Below, piece after piece: positions 1 through 7,557 of a stretch of DNA of 64,000 nt (the stretch's first letter is position 1; each line of letters opens with the position of its first letter). The notes under the pieces are model-generated. The model worked only from the letters and a program-made list of their open reading frames with translations. It did not search any database and had not been told where the DNA came from. The position numbers and the translations under genes are program-made. This DNA comes from Streptomyces sp. CBMA152 (GTDB lineage Bacteria > Actinomycetota > Actinomycetes > Streptomycetales > Streptomycetaceae). The stretch lies in contig NZ_MECJ01000029.1 of assembly GCF_014596475.1 (NCBI RefSeq), forward strand, positions 124,001 to 188,000. The letters run 5' to 3'.

Positions 1-755
1 GGATCGGCGGCCTCGTGGTGCTGGCGGCGTTCGTCGTCTGGGAGTTGCGGACGCCCCATCCGATGCTGCCGATGCGACTTTTCTCCGGGCGTACCTTCGC
101 CACGGTGAACCTGCTGTCGCTGTTCATGTTCTTCGGTATGTTCGGCTCGATCTTCCTGATCACCCAGTACCTGCAGACCGCGCTGGGCTACTCGCCGTTC
201 GCCGCGGGACTGCGCTTCCTGGCCTGGACGGGTGTGGTGCTCATCGCGGCCCCGCTGGGCGGCGGCCTGTCCGACAAGATCGGCGGCAAGCCGATCATCG
301 TGGCCGGTCTGGTCCTGCAGAGTGTGGGCCTGCTCTGGCTGACCCTGTCCATCACGACCGGGAGCTCGTTCCTCTCCCTGGTGCCGGCGTTCGTCTGCAA
401 CGGCTTCGGCATGGGCCTGTACTTCGGGCCGGCCGGCAACGTCGTGATGGGTTCGGTGCGCCGCGAGGAGGAGGGCATCGCCTCCGGTGCCAACAACGCG
501 ATCCGCGAACTCGGCGGTGTGTTCGGAGTGGCCGTGCTCGCCGCGGTGTTCGCCGGCCACGGCGGATACGACACCAAGGCCCACTACGTGCACGGTCTGC
601 ACGCCGCCCTGTGGGTCGGCTTCATCTTCGTCGCCCTCGGCGCGATCACCGCTGTGCTGATGCCCCATCAGCGTCCCGTACCCGCCAAGGCGGAGGCCGA
701 GCCGGTCGGCGAAGCCACCCGTGAGGCGGAGCTCGCGCTCGCCGTCGGCGAGTAG
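1..755 (+). CDS. MFS drug-efflux transporter, C-terminal part (5' end outside window)
   Basis: This is the last ~250 residues of a major facilitator superfamily pump of the 14-helix drug:H+ antiporter kind, an integral membrane protein. The reading frame is open to the window edge, so the true start lies upstream. About six hydrophobic segments are visible. An intracellular loop carries the charged motif GGGLSDKIGGKP, and the glycine-rich stretch FGMGLYFGPAGN is typical of this subfamily. The tail is hydrophilic and acidic. It lies next to, and in the same direction as, the aromatic polyketide genes, so it probably exports or gives self-resistance to the cluster product. The substrate cannot be read from sequence. 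Confidence 0.85.
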   Translation, partial: IGGLVVLAAFVVWELRTPHPMLPMRLFSGRTFATVNLLSLFMFFGMFGSIFLITQYLQTALGYSPFAAGLRFLAWTGVVLIAAPLGGGLSDKIGGKPIIVAGLVLQSVGLLWLTLSITTGSSFLSLVPAFVCNGFGMGLYFGPAGNVVMGSVRREEEGIASGANNAIRELGGVFGVAVLAAVFAGHGGYDTKAHYVHGLHAALWVGFIFVALGAITAVLMPHQRPVPAKAEAEPVGEATREAELALAVGE

Positions 756-813
756 CGCGCGACCGCCCCCTCATACCGGGCCCGGGTCCGACGCCGCCCC
801 CGCCGTCGCTCCC

Positions 814-835
814 GGGCCCTTCCCTATCGGGGCCC
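814..835 (+). terminator. weak GC hairpin after the transporter
   Basis: GGGCCC arms at 814-819 and 830-835 enclose a 10-nt loop. The position just after the MFS stop fits a weak factor-independent terminator. Stem strength is modest and there is no U-tract, as is usual in Streptomyces. Confidence 0.3.
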
Positions 836-885
836 CGCGCCCGGCCCGTCACAGCACGTGGGTGGCGCGGAACAACCCTGGACTT

Positions 886-916
886 TCCGCCGTGGCCCGG
901 TGGGAGTCACGGCGGA
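886..916. promoter_or_regulatory. 9-bp inverted repeat in the leader before the ABM gene
   Basis: TCCGCCGTG at 886-894 is the exact reverse complement of CACGGCGGA at 908-916, with a 13-nt spacer. It lies 54 nt before the start of the ABM monooxygenase gene. It could be a regulator operator (the cluster encodes a TetR protein) or an RNA hairpin in the leader. I see no clear -10/-35 pair here. Confidence 0.4.
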
Positions 917-969
917 CCGGGTCAAGCCCGTGCATGGCGCACCCCAAGGCAGAGAAAAGGGATATTTAC

Positions 970-1269
970 ATGATCATCCTTGTGAACGTCTTCGAAGTTC
1001 GAGGATCGGTGTCCGATTTCGAGCACGCATTCGCGGCTGTTTCCGAGTGCTTGAGGGCGCAGCCCGGCTTCCACCACCACAGGCTGCTCCGCTCCCAGGA
1101 CGCGGAGTCGACGTACATCAATGTCGCGGAGTGGGAGGACGAGCAGTCGCTGAACGACGCGCTGGCCCGTCCGGAAGTCATCGAACACCTGCGTCCGCTG
1201 GCCGCGTTGGCGACCGGTGCGCCGACGATCTGCCGCCCCGTGTTCGAGCGTTCATCTCTGGAGGTATGA
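970..1269 (+). CDS. antibiotic-biosynthesis monooxygenase (ABM) family protein
   Basis: A 99-residue protein with the ABM ferredoxin-like alpha/beta fold pattern. It has an N-terminal strand MIILVNVFEV, a central FHHHRLLRS strand, a YINVAEWEDEQSL turn and a C-terminal helix. Family members such as TcmH and ActVA-Orf6 are cofactor-free oxygenases that turn anthrones or naphthacenones into quinones; others are cyclases or of unknown role. The start is the ATG after a purine-rich RBS (GAGAAAAGGG). The gene ends 1 nt before the next start, so the two are co-transcribed. Quinone formation on the polyketide is inferred from family and context. Confidence 0.8.
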   Translation: MIILVNVFEVRGSVSDFEHAFAAVSECLRAQPGFHHHRLLRSQDAESTYINVAEWEDEQSLNDALARPEVIEHLRPLAALATGAPTICRPVFERSSLEV

Positions 1270-1270
1270 C

Positions 1271-2197
1271 ATGTCCCTCGTCCACACCGACCCCGTGGCA
1301 CCGGTGCACGAGGTCCGGGAGATCGAAGAGGGTGTCTACGCCTACCTCCAGCCCGACGGCGGCTGGTGCCTGAACAACGCGGGCATCGTGCTGGCCGACT
1401 CAGGACCCGTACTCGTGGACACCGCGGCCACCGAGGCGCGCGCCCGGCAACTGCGGCGAGCGGTCCGGGAACTCGGCCCGAGACCGGTGGACATCCTCGT
1501 CAACACCCACAGCCATGGTGACCACACCTTCGGCAACCACCTCTTCGAGAACGCCACGGTGGTCGCGCACCGGCAGGCGGCCGTCGAGATGGCCGAGCAC
1601 GGGCTGGGGCTCACGGGTTTGTGGCCCGATGTGCGGTGGGGCCATGTGGAGATGGGTACCCCCGAGGTCGTCTTCAGCGACCGTATGACCCTGCCGACGT
1701 CCGGTTTCCGGATCGAGCTGCTGCACTTCGGTCCGGGGCACACGGCGGGCGACGCGGTCGTCTGGCTGCCCGACCAGCGCGTTCTGTTCACCGGCGACCT
1801 GGTCTTCTCCGGCGCCACGCCGTTCGTCCTCATGGGGTCGGTGGCGGGAACCCTGCGGGTGCTCGACCAACTGCGGGCGCTGGAACCGCTGGTGGTGGTG
1901 CCCGGCCATGGACCGGTGGGCGGCCCCGAACTGCTGGACGCGGACGCCGACTATCTGCGGTGGGTGCGTGGCCTGGCCCGCCAGGGCATCTCCGAGAACC
2001 TGGAGCCCTTGCCGCTCGCGCGCTCGGTGGATCTGGGTCCGTACGCCCAACTGCTCGACAGCGAAAGGCTGGTGGGCAATCTGGCCCGGGCGTACGCGGA
2101 AGAGCGAGGGGCCGAGCCCGCCGCCCCGCTCGACGTTCCCGCCGTGTTCGGGGAAATGGTCGACTACTGCGGCGCGCATCCGCACTGTGCCGCGTGA
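1271..2197 (+). CDS. metallo-beta-lactamase-fold hydrolase
   Basis: A 308-residue MBL-fold protein with the full two-metal ligand set: THSHGDH gives His80, His82, Asp84 and His85, then His157 (GPGHTAGD), Asp176 (FTGDL) and His213 (VPGHGPVGG). The start ATG follows GGAGG inside the end of the ABM gene, so translation is coupled. Families with this set hydrolyse thioesters, lactones or esters. In fungal anthraquinone pathways an MBL-fold thioesterase releases the ACP-bound polyketide. A similar off-loading or lactone-opening role is possible here but is inference; a detoxifying quinone or lactone hydrolase is the alternative. Confidence 0.85.
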   Translation: MSLVHTDPVAPVHEVREIEEGVYAYLQPDGGWCLNNAGIVLADSGPVLVDTAATEARARQLRRAVRELGPRPVDILVNTHSHGDHTFGNHLFENATVVAHRQAAVEMAEHGLGLTGLWPDVRWGHVEMGTPEVVFSDRMTLPTSGFRIELLHFGPGHTAGDAVVWLPDQRVLFTGDLVFSGATPFVLMGSVAGTLRVLDQLRALEPLVVVPGHGPVGGPELLDADADYLRWVRGLARQGISENLEPLPLARSVDLGPYAQLLDSERLVGNLARAYAEERGAEPAAPLDVPAVFGEMVDYCGAHPHCAA

Positions 2198-2267
2198 TGA
2201 CGTCCCGCCGCGCCACGTGAACCGTCTCCCGGCCGTCGATGCCGGGGAGTCCCAAGGAGCCGCCCCC

Positions 2268-2966
2268 ATGCCGGCAACACCGGTGCCCTCCGGAGCCCCC
2301 CGCGGCCGCCGCCGGGAGGCCGAGCGCAACGACGCACGCCTGCTCGTCGCCGCACACGAGGCGCTGTCGGAGGTCGGCTGGAGCGCCTCCGTGACCGAGA
2401 TCGCCAAACGGGCCGGAATCGGCATGGGCAGTTTCTACCGCCGGTATCGGGGCAAGGTGGCGATGGCCCAGCATGTACGGGTCGTCGGCATGACGCGCCT
2501 TGCCGAGGCGGCCGAAGCGGCCGCGGCCGAGGAACTCGACGGCTGGCAGGCGCTGGTCCGGTTCATGGACGAGGCCGTCGGCTCGCCCGCCGCGACGCTG
2601 CTGCCGGTGATCGGCGGCATCCTGCCGGTCACCCGGGAGGTCGAGAACGCCTCTGCCCGGCTCCGCGACGCCATCGAGGTGATCCTGGAGCGCCCCCGGA
2701 CCGAGGGAGTGCTCCGGCAGGACGTGAGCGCGGCCGACCTGGTGCTGCTCCTGGTGCATCTGAAGACACGGCTTCCCGGTCGGCCCGAGCGCACCCGCCA
2801 GCTGCGGCAGCGCTATCTCCACATGGCCTTGCAGGGGATGCGGTGCGCACCTTCGGTGCCACCACCGGAGCTGCCTCACCCCACCCCGGACTGGCAAGAG
2901 CTGCATGCCTTATGGGACAGACCATCGGATACGCGACCACACATGCGGAAGGACAACGAAGGATGA
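2268..2966 (+). CDS. TetR-family regulator with a TTA codon
   Basis: A 232-residue TetR/AcrR-type repressor. The N-terminal helix-turn-helix is at about residues 43-64 (VTEIAKRAGIGMGSFYRRY), followed by a variable ligand-binding domain. The start ATG follows AAGGAG at 8-nt spacing. Codon 215 (2910-2912) is TTA, the rarest codon in Streptomyces, read by the bldA tRNA. This suggests developmental control of translation of the last 18 residues. The stop overlaps the next start (ATGA). As a pathway-specific regulator it may control the pump and tailoring genes. Its ligand and operator are not evident, though the inverted repeat at 886-916 is a candidate. Confidence 0.85.
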   Translation: MPATPVPSGAPRGRRREAERNDARLLVAAHEALSEVGWSASVTEIAKRAGIGMGSFYRRYRGKVAMAQHVRVVGMTRLAEAAEAAAAEELDGWQALVRFMDEAVGSPAATLLPVIGGILPVTREVENASARLRDAIEVILERPRTEGVLRQDVSAADLVLLLVHLKTRLPGRPERTRQLRQRYLHMALQGMRCAPSVPPPELPHPTPDWQELHALWDRPSDTRPHMRKDNEG

Positions 2967-3427
2967 ACTGTCTCGTCACCTCGCGCGGCACCACTTCCGC
3001 CCTGGTGCTCGCCCAGACGCTGGCCGTGCTCTACACCACCGGCTTCGTGTGGACGCTGCAGCTGATGGACTACCCCATGGTGGCCAGGCTCCGTGCCGGT
3101 GCGGCGGAGTCGTACATGGCCGCCCACAACCAGATGTTCTGGCGTGTCCTCGCCCCCGGCCTGCTGGTGGCCGCTCTGACGTCGGTGCTGTTCGTCGTGG
3201 CCAGGACCCCGGCGGTCCCGCTCTGGGCGGCGCTGTTGTCCGTGGTGCTGCTGGTCCTGATCCTGGTCCTCTCCGGCGCTGTGGCCACGCCCGACCGGAT
3301 CGCCCTCGCGGAGCGTTTCTCCCCGTCCGTCCACGCCCATCTGCTCCGCGTGAGCTGGGTCCGTACGTCGGCCTTCACCGCCTGGAGCGGCCTGGACGCC
3401 TGGCTGGTCTGGCGGCTCATGCGCTGA
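2963..3427 (+). CDS. four-helix membrane protein, possibly anthrone-oxygenase-like (DUF1772)
   Basis: A 154-residue integral membrane protein with about four hydrophobic segments: residues ~8-28, ~55-75, ~78-100 and a C-terminal segment ending in WLVWRLMR. Polar residues between helices include MAAHNQMFW and HAHLLRVSWVRT. Length and layout resemble DUF1772 proteins, which in fungal anthraquinone clusters act as anthrone oxygenases. The match is by layout rather than a clear signature, so the family call is tentative. Translation is coupled to the TetR gene (ATGA overlap), and a strong hairpin follows, so this closes the first operon of the cluster. Confidence 0.6.
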   Translation: MNCLVTSRGTTSALVLAQTLAVLYTTGFVWTLQLMDYPMVARLRAGAAESYMAAHNQMFWRVLAPGLLVAALTSVLFVVARTPAVPLWAALLSVVLLVLILVLSGAVATPDRIALAERFSPSVHAHLLRVSWVRTSAFTAWSGLDAWLVWRLMR

Positions 3428-3453
3428 ACCGGGACCCCCATCGCCCCTGCGCC

Positions 3454-3485
3454 GGCCTGCGACACGGATCACCGTGTCGCAGGCC
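3454..3485 (+). terminator. perfect 14-bp hairpin terminator
   Basis: GGCCTGCGACACGG at 3454-3467 pairs perfectly with 3472-3485 across a 4-nt loop (ATCA). It closes the ABM-MBL-TetR-membrane protein operon 27 nt after its last stop and insulates the PKS promoter. Confidence 0.8.
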
Positions 3486-3552
3486 GCAGTCGTGTCCGGG
3501 GGCATCGCTCGCGGGCCGGTGGAGGCCGACTCGTGAACTCCTTGGCCAGCCT

Positions 3553-3581
3553 TTGAGCGGCCCTTGAGGCCGCGTCGAGAG
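3553..3581 (+). promoter_or_regulatory. SARP-type activator box before the minimal PKS
   Basis: Three related heptads, TTGAGCG (3553-3559), TTGAGGC (3564-3570) and TCGAGAG (3575-3581), start exactly 11 bp apart. This is the known architecture of SARP binding sites, for example the TCGAG-type repeats read by ActII-ORF4, in which successive repeats lie on one DNA face near the -35 region. The distance to the KS-alpha start is 120 nt. The divergent SARP gene at the other end of the cluster is the obvious candidate to bind here. A possible -10 lies near 3586-3592. Confidence 0.7.
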
Positions 3582-3701
3582 CGTGTACCCAGCCGGTCCG
3601 GCCCTTCCGCCGACGGCCGCTCCAAGTCATGCGTCCCCGTGCGCGCCGGCAGTCGGCGGACAGCCGTAAGGCGCGGGGACTCTCTACGAAAGGCAGCCGA
3701 C

Positions 3702-5036
3702 ATGTCAGCGACGGACCCTGCTGCGGACTCCCACCGCGCAGCAGAGCCGGGTCGAGAGCCCACAGCCCCGCGCCGGGTGGTCATCACCGGCATCGGAGTG
3801 GTGGCACCCGGCGGTACCGGTACCAAGGCGTTCTGGGACCTCATCACGTCGGGTCGCACCGCGACCGGTCGTATCTCGTTCTTCGATCCTTCACCGTTCC
3901 GCTCGCAGGTGGCGGCCGAGTGCGACTTCGACCCGCTGCTCCAGGGGCTGACGCCGCGTGAGATCCGCCGTATGGACCGGGCGACGCAGTTCGCCGTCGT
4001 CGGGGCCGGTGAGGCGGTGCGCGACAGCGGACTCGACTTCGCGGGTCCGGATCCGGCCCGGATCGGGGTCACCATCGGCAGCGCGGTCGGCGCGACCATG
4101 GGGCTCGAGGAGGAGTACGTCGTTCTGAGCGACAGCGGGCGCAAGTGGCTCGTGGACGCCGAGTACGGAGTTCCGCACCTGTACGGGCACTTCGTGCCGA
4201 GCAGCATCGCCTCCGAGGTCGCCTGGGCCGTGGGCGCCGAGGGCCCCGCGGCCGTCGTCTCGGCCGGTTGCACCTCCGGTATCGACTCGGTCGGCTATGC
4301 CCGTGAGCTGATCGCCGAGGGCAGGGTCGACGTCATGGTCGCCGGTGCCACCGACGCCCCGATCTCACCGATCGCGGTCGCCTGCTTCGACGCCATCAAG
4401 GCGACCTCGCCCCGCAACGACGACGCGGAGCACGCCTCCCGGCCGTTCGACAAGAGCCGCAACGGCTTCGTGCTCGGCGAGGGCGCGGCGGTGTTCGTCC
4501 TGGAGGAGTACGAGCACGCCCGACGGCGCGGCGCGCACATCTATGCGGAGATCGCGGGCTTCGCGTCCCGCTGCAACGCCTTCCACATGACCGGACTGCG
4601 TCCGGACGGACGCGAGATGGCGGTCGCCATCGAGACCGCGCTCGCCGAGGCCCGGATGAACGCCGAGGACGTGAAGTACATCAACGCGCACGGCTCCGGC
4701 ACCAAGCAGAACGACCGCCACGAGACGGCCGCGTTCAAGCGGAGCCTCGGCCAGCACGCGTACAACGTGCCGGTCAGCTCCATCAAGTCGATGATCGGCC
4801 ACTCCCTCGGGGCGATCGGCTCCATCGAGATCGCGGCGTGCGCGCTGGCCATCGAGCACGGCGTGGTGCCGCCCACCGCCAACCTGCACACCCCCGACCC
4901 CGAGTGCGACCTCGACTACGTACCCCGAGTGGCCCGGGAACAGCGAGTGGACACCGCACTCACCGTCGGCAGCGGCTTCGGCGGATTCCAGAGCGCCATG
5001 GTGCTGACCCGAGCCCCGGAGAGGAAGACGGCATGA
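3702..5036 (+). CDS. type II PKS ketosynthase alpha subunit (KS-alpha)
   Basis: A 444-residue FabF-like condensing enzyme that elongates the ACP-bound poly-beta-ketone with malonyl units as a heterodimer with the next gene product. The catalytic triad is intact: Cys190 (SAGCTSG), His330 (NAHGSGT) and His367 (MIGHSLG). The first ~25 residues are a polar extension before the usual RRVVITGIGVV start of the fold. The chosen ATG follows GAAAGG. The stop overlaps the chain-length-factor start (ATGA), giving 1:1 coupling. The presence of a KR and a didomain cyclase indicates a reduced aromatic polyketide rather than a whiE-type spore pigment. Confidence 0.96.
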   Translation: MSATDPAADSHRAAEPGREPTAPRRVVITGIGVVAPGGTGTKAFWDLITSGRTATGRISFFDPSPFRSQVAAECDFDPLLQGLTPREIRRMDRATQFAVVGAGEAVRDSGLDFAGPDPARIGVTIGSAVGATMGLEEEYVVLSDSGRKWLVDAEYGVPHLYGHFVPSSIASEVAWAVGAEGPAAVVSAGCTSGIDSVGYARELIAEGRVDVMVAGATDAPISPIAVACFDAIKATSPRNDDAEHASRPFDKSRNGFVLGEGAAVFVLEEYEHARRRGAHIYAEIAGFASRCNAFHMTGLRPDGREMAVAIETALAEARMNAEDVKYINAHGSGTKQNDRHETAAFKRSLGQHAYNVPVSSIKSMIGHSLGAIGSIEIAACALAIEHGVVPPTANLHTPDPECDLDYVPRVAREQRVDTALTVGSGFGGFQSAMVLTRAPERKTA

Positions 5037-6256
5037 CCGAGACCGTAGTGGTGACCGGGATCGGCGTGGTCGCGCCGAACGGTCTGGGCACCGAGGAGTT
5101 CTGGACCGCGACGCAGAAGGGCCTCAGCGGCATCGACCGGATCAGCCGCTACGACCCCAGCGGCTATCCCACCCGGCTCGCGGGCGAAGTGCAGGACTTC
5201 TACGGCGAGGAGCACCTGGCGAACCGCCTGCTGCCGCAGACCGACCGGATGACGCAGATGGCACTGGTCGCCTCGGACTGGGCGCTCGCCGACGCGGCCG
5301 TGGACCCCGGCGCGCTGCCGGAGTTCGACATGGGCGTGGTGACCGCCAGCGCTTCCGGTGGCTTCGAGTTCGCCCAGAACGAGCTGCAGAAGCTGTGGAG
5401 CAAGGGACCCGAGTACGTCAGCGCCTATCAGTCGTTCGCCTGGTTCTATGCCGTCAACACCGGCCAGATCTCCATCCGGCACGGCATGCGCGGCCCCAGC
5501 GGCGTCCTGGTCACCGACCAAGCCGGTGGCCTGGACGCGCTCGGCCACGCCCGACGGCACGTCCGCAAGGGCACCGGGCTGGTGATCTCCGGCGGAGTCG
5601 ACGCCTCCCTGTCGCCGTGGGGCCTGGTCTCCCAGCTGACCACCGGACTGCTGAGCCCTACCGCCGATCCCGAGCGTGCCTACGCACCGTTCGACGACTC
5701 CGCGGACGGGTGGGTGCCCGGCGAGGGCGGCGCGATCCTGGTGCTGGAGAGCGAGTCCGGCGCGCGGGAGCGGGGTGCCCGGAGCTACGGCTCGATCGCC
5801 GGCTATGGCGCGACCTTCGACCCCAAGCCCGGCTCCGGCCGGGAACCGGGACTGCGCCGCGCCATCGAGATCGCCCTGGCCGACGCGGAGGTGTCCCCCT
5901 CGGACATCGACGTGGTCTTCGCGGACGCCGCCGGAGTGCGCGACCTGGACCGGGTGGAGGCCGAGGCCCTGAGCGCGGTGTTCGGCCCGAACGGGGTGCC
6001 CGTCACCGCCCCGAAGACGATGACCGGCCGCCTCTACTCGGGTGCGGCGTCCCTGGACACGGCGACGGCCCTGCTCGCCATGAGGGACGGGATCGTCCCG
6101 CCGACCCTGCGGGTGAGGGACCAGGCGGCCGACTGCCCGATCGACCTGATCCGGGACACCGCCCGCGAGATGACCGTGCGCCACGCGCTGGTGGTCGCCC
6201 GCGGCCACGGCGGATTCAACGCGGCCATGGTGCTGCGCGCCCCCACCGCCAACTGA
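5033..6256 (+). CDS. chain-length factor (KS-beta)
   Basis: A 407-residue KS-like partner subunit that sets polyketide chain length and helps prime by malonyl-ACP decarboxylation. The active-site cysteine is replaced by glutamine, Gln163 in VTDQAGG, the hallmark of type II chain-length factors. Other KS landmarks are degenerate: the second histidine motif reads FADAAG rather than NAHG. It is translationally coupled to KS-alpha. Chain length cannot be deduced reliably by eye; the gate residues would need alignment with characterised C16-C24 factors. Confidence 0.95.
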   Translation: MTETVVVTGIGVVAPNGLGTEEFWTATQKGLSGIDRISRYDPSGYPTRLAGEVQDFYGEEHLANRLLPQTDRMTQMALVASDWALADAAVDPGALPEFDMGVVTASASGGFEFAQNELQKLWSKGPEYVSAYQSFAWFYAVNTGQISIRHGMRGPSGVLVTDQAGGLDALGHARRHVRKGTGLVISGGVDASLSPWGLVSQLTTGLLSPTADPERAYAPFDDSADGWVPGEGGAILVLESESGARERGARSYGSIAGYGATFDPKPGSGREPGLRRAIEIALADAEVSPSDIDVVFADAAGVRDLDRVEAEALSAVFGPNGVPVTAPKTMTGRLYSGAASLDTATALLAMRDGIVPPTLRVRDQAADCPIDLIRDTAREMTVRHALVVARGHGGFNAAMVLRAPTAN

Positions 6257-6302
6257 CCTGTTCGCGACGGCCGCCGCTCCCGGCGCGGCCGGAGCATCCG
6301 TG

Positions 6303-6340
6303 CGACGTATCCGCACGGCCTGACCGTACGACGTATCTGC
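6303..6340 (+). repeat. 12-bp direct repeat in the CLF-ACP gap
   Basis: CGACGTATCCGC (6303-6314) recurs as CGACGTATCTGC (6329-6340), 26 bp apart with one mismatch, in the 107-nt gap before the ACP gene. It could be a regulator site or simply relic duplication. No terminator is visible here. Confidence 0.4.
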
Positions 6341-6363
6341 GTATCGAAAACGAGGACACCACC

Positions 6364-6627
6364 ATGGCAGCACGTGAGATGACCATCGCCGACCTGACCC
6401 GCATCCTGCGGGAGTGCGCCGGTGAGGACGAGGGCGTCGACCTCGATGGGGACATCCTGGACATTCCCTTCGCCGAGCTCGGCTACGACTCCCTGGCCCT
6501 GCTGGAAGCCTCCAGCCGTCTTGAGCGAGAGGTCGGCGTCAAGCTCTCCGACGACGCCGTGAGCGAGGCCGAGACGCCGCGCCTGCTGCTGGCCGCCGTC
6601 AACGAGGCGGTCCTGGCGGCCGTCTGA
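6364..6627 (+). CDS. acyl carrier protein of the type II PKS
   Basis: An 87-residue acidic carrier protein that holds the growing polyketide on a phosphopantetheine arm. The attachment serine is Ser43 in GYDSLALLE, the canonical type II PKS form of the motif. The helix-rich pattern and length match the family. The start ATG follows GAGGA at about 8-nt spacing. It is probably activated by the phosphopantetheinyl transferase at 8518-9168 in the same cluster. The 107-nt gap before the gene and the hairpin after it may adjust its expression relative to the KS/CLF pair. Confidence 0.95.
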   Translation: MAAREMTIADLTRILRECAGEDEGVDLDGDILDIPFAELGYDSLALLEASSRLEREVGVKLSDDAVSEAETPRLLLAAVNEAVLAAV

Positions 6628-6639
6628 GCCATCCGAACC

Positions 6640-6675
6640 GCGGGCCTGTCGGCACCCCTCACCCGGCAGGCCCGC
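6640..6675 (+). terminator. hairpin between ACP and ketoreductase genes
   Basis: GCGGGCCTG (6640-6648) pairs with CAGGCCCGC (6667-6675) across an 18-nt loop that can extend the stem. It is probably a partial terminator or RNA-stabilising element that sets ACP level above downstream genes; the genes beyond it run in the same direction. Confidence 0.45.
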
Positions 6676-6725
6676 CCCCCGGCCCCAACCAAGACCCCTC
6701 ATCGACGCGAGAAGAGAACACAGCA

Positions 6726-7511
6726 ATGACCAACGACACGGCCGCCACGGTCATCGTCACCGGTGGAACCAGCGGAATCGGCCTCGCGGTCACGGAGAGT
6801 CTGGCCGCCGCCGGTGCCAAGGTCTTCATCTGCGCCCGTAACGCGGAAGGCCTGGCCGCCACCGTAAAGGACCTGCGTGAGCGGGGACTTGAGGTGGACG
6901 GCCGGACCTGCGACGTCCGCTCGCGGGACGACGTGCGCACCTTCGTCGAGGCCGCGGTGGCGCGTTACGGCACCGTCGACGCTCTCGTCAACAACGCCGG
7001 CCGCAGCGGCGGCGGCGTCACCGCCGACATCGACGACGACACCTGGTACGACGTCATCGACACCAACCTCAACAGCGTCTTCCTGATGACGCGCGAGGTC
7101 CTCAACACCGGTGGCATGCGGGCCAAGGAGCGCGGCCGCATCGTCAACATCGCCTCGACCGGCGGCAAGCAGGGCGTCGTCCTGGGCGCGCCCTACTCGG
7201 CGTCCAAGCACGGTGTCATCGGATTCACCAAGGCGCTGGGCCTTGAACTCGCGAAGTCCGGCATCACCGTGAACGCGGTCTGCCCCGGCTATGTCGAGAC
7301 GCCCATGGCGCAGCAGGTGCGCTCCAACTACGCGCGCATCTGGGACACCGAGGAGCAGGCGGTCCTGGAGCGCTTCGAGACCAAGATCCCGCTGGGCCGC
7401 TACTCCACCCCGCAGGAGGTGGCCGGACTGGTCGGCTACCTGCTCTCGGATCTCGCCGCGTCCATCACCGCCCAGGCGCTCAATGTATGCGGCGGACTCG
7501 GCAACTACTGA
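6726..7511 (+). CDS. polyketide ketoreductase (short-chain dehydrogenase, ActIII-like)
   Basis: A 261-residue SDR, the exact usual length for ActIII-type C9 ketoreductases. The NADPH-binding motif TGGTSGIG is at residues 12-19, NNAG follows, and the catalytic Ser144, Tyr157 and Lys161 (YSASK) are all present. It reduces one carbonyl, typically C9, of the nascent poly-beta-ketone during first-ring closure. The following aromatase/cyclase then dehydrates and aromatises that ring. Regiospecificity is taken from the family and is not visible directly. It ends 46 nt before the cyclase start. Confidence 0.94.
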   Translation: MTNDTAATVIVTGGTSGIGLAVTESLAAAGAKVFICARNAEGLAATVKDLRERGLEVDGRTCDVRSRDDVRTFVEAAVARYGTVDALVNNAGRSGGGVTADIDDDTWYDVIDTNLNSVFLMTREVLNTGGMRAKERGRIVNIASTGGKQGVVLGAPYSASKHGVIGFTKALGLELAKSGITVNAVCPGYVETPMAQQVRSNYARIWDTEEQAVLERFETKIPLGRYSTPQEVAGLVGYLLSDLAASITAQALNVCGGLGNY

Positions 7512-7557
7512 TGCGAACCGACGCCCATCCCCACGCGAAGACAAGGAGCCAAGCGCA

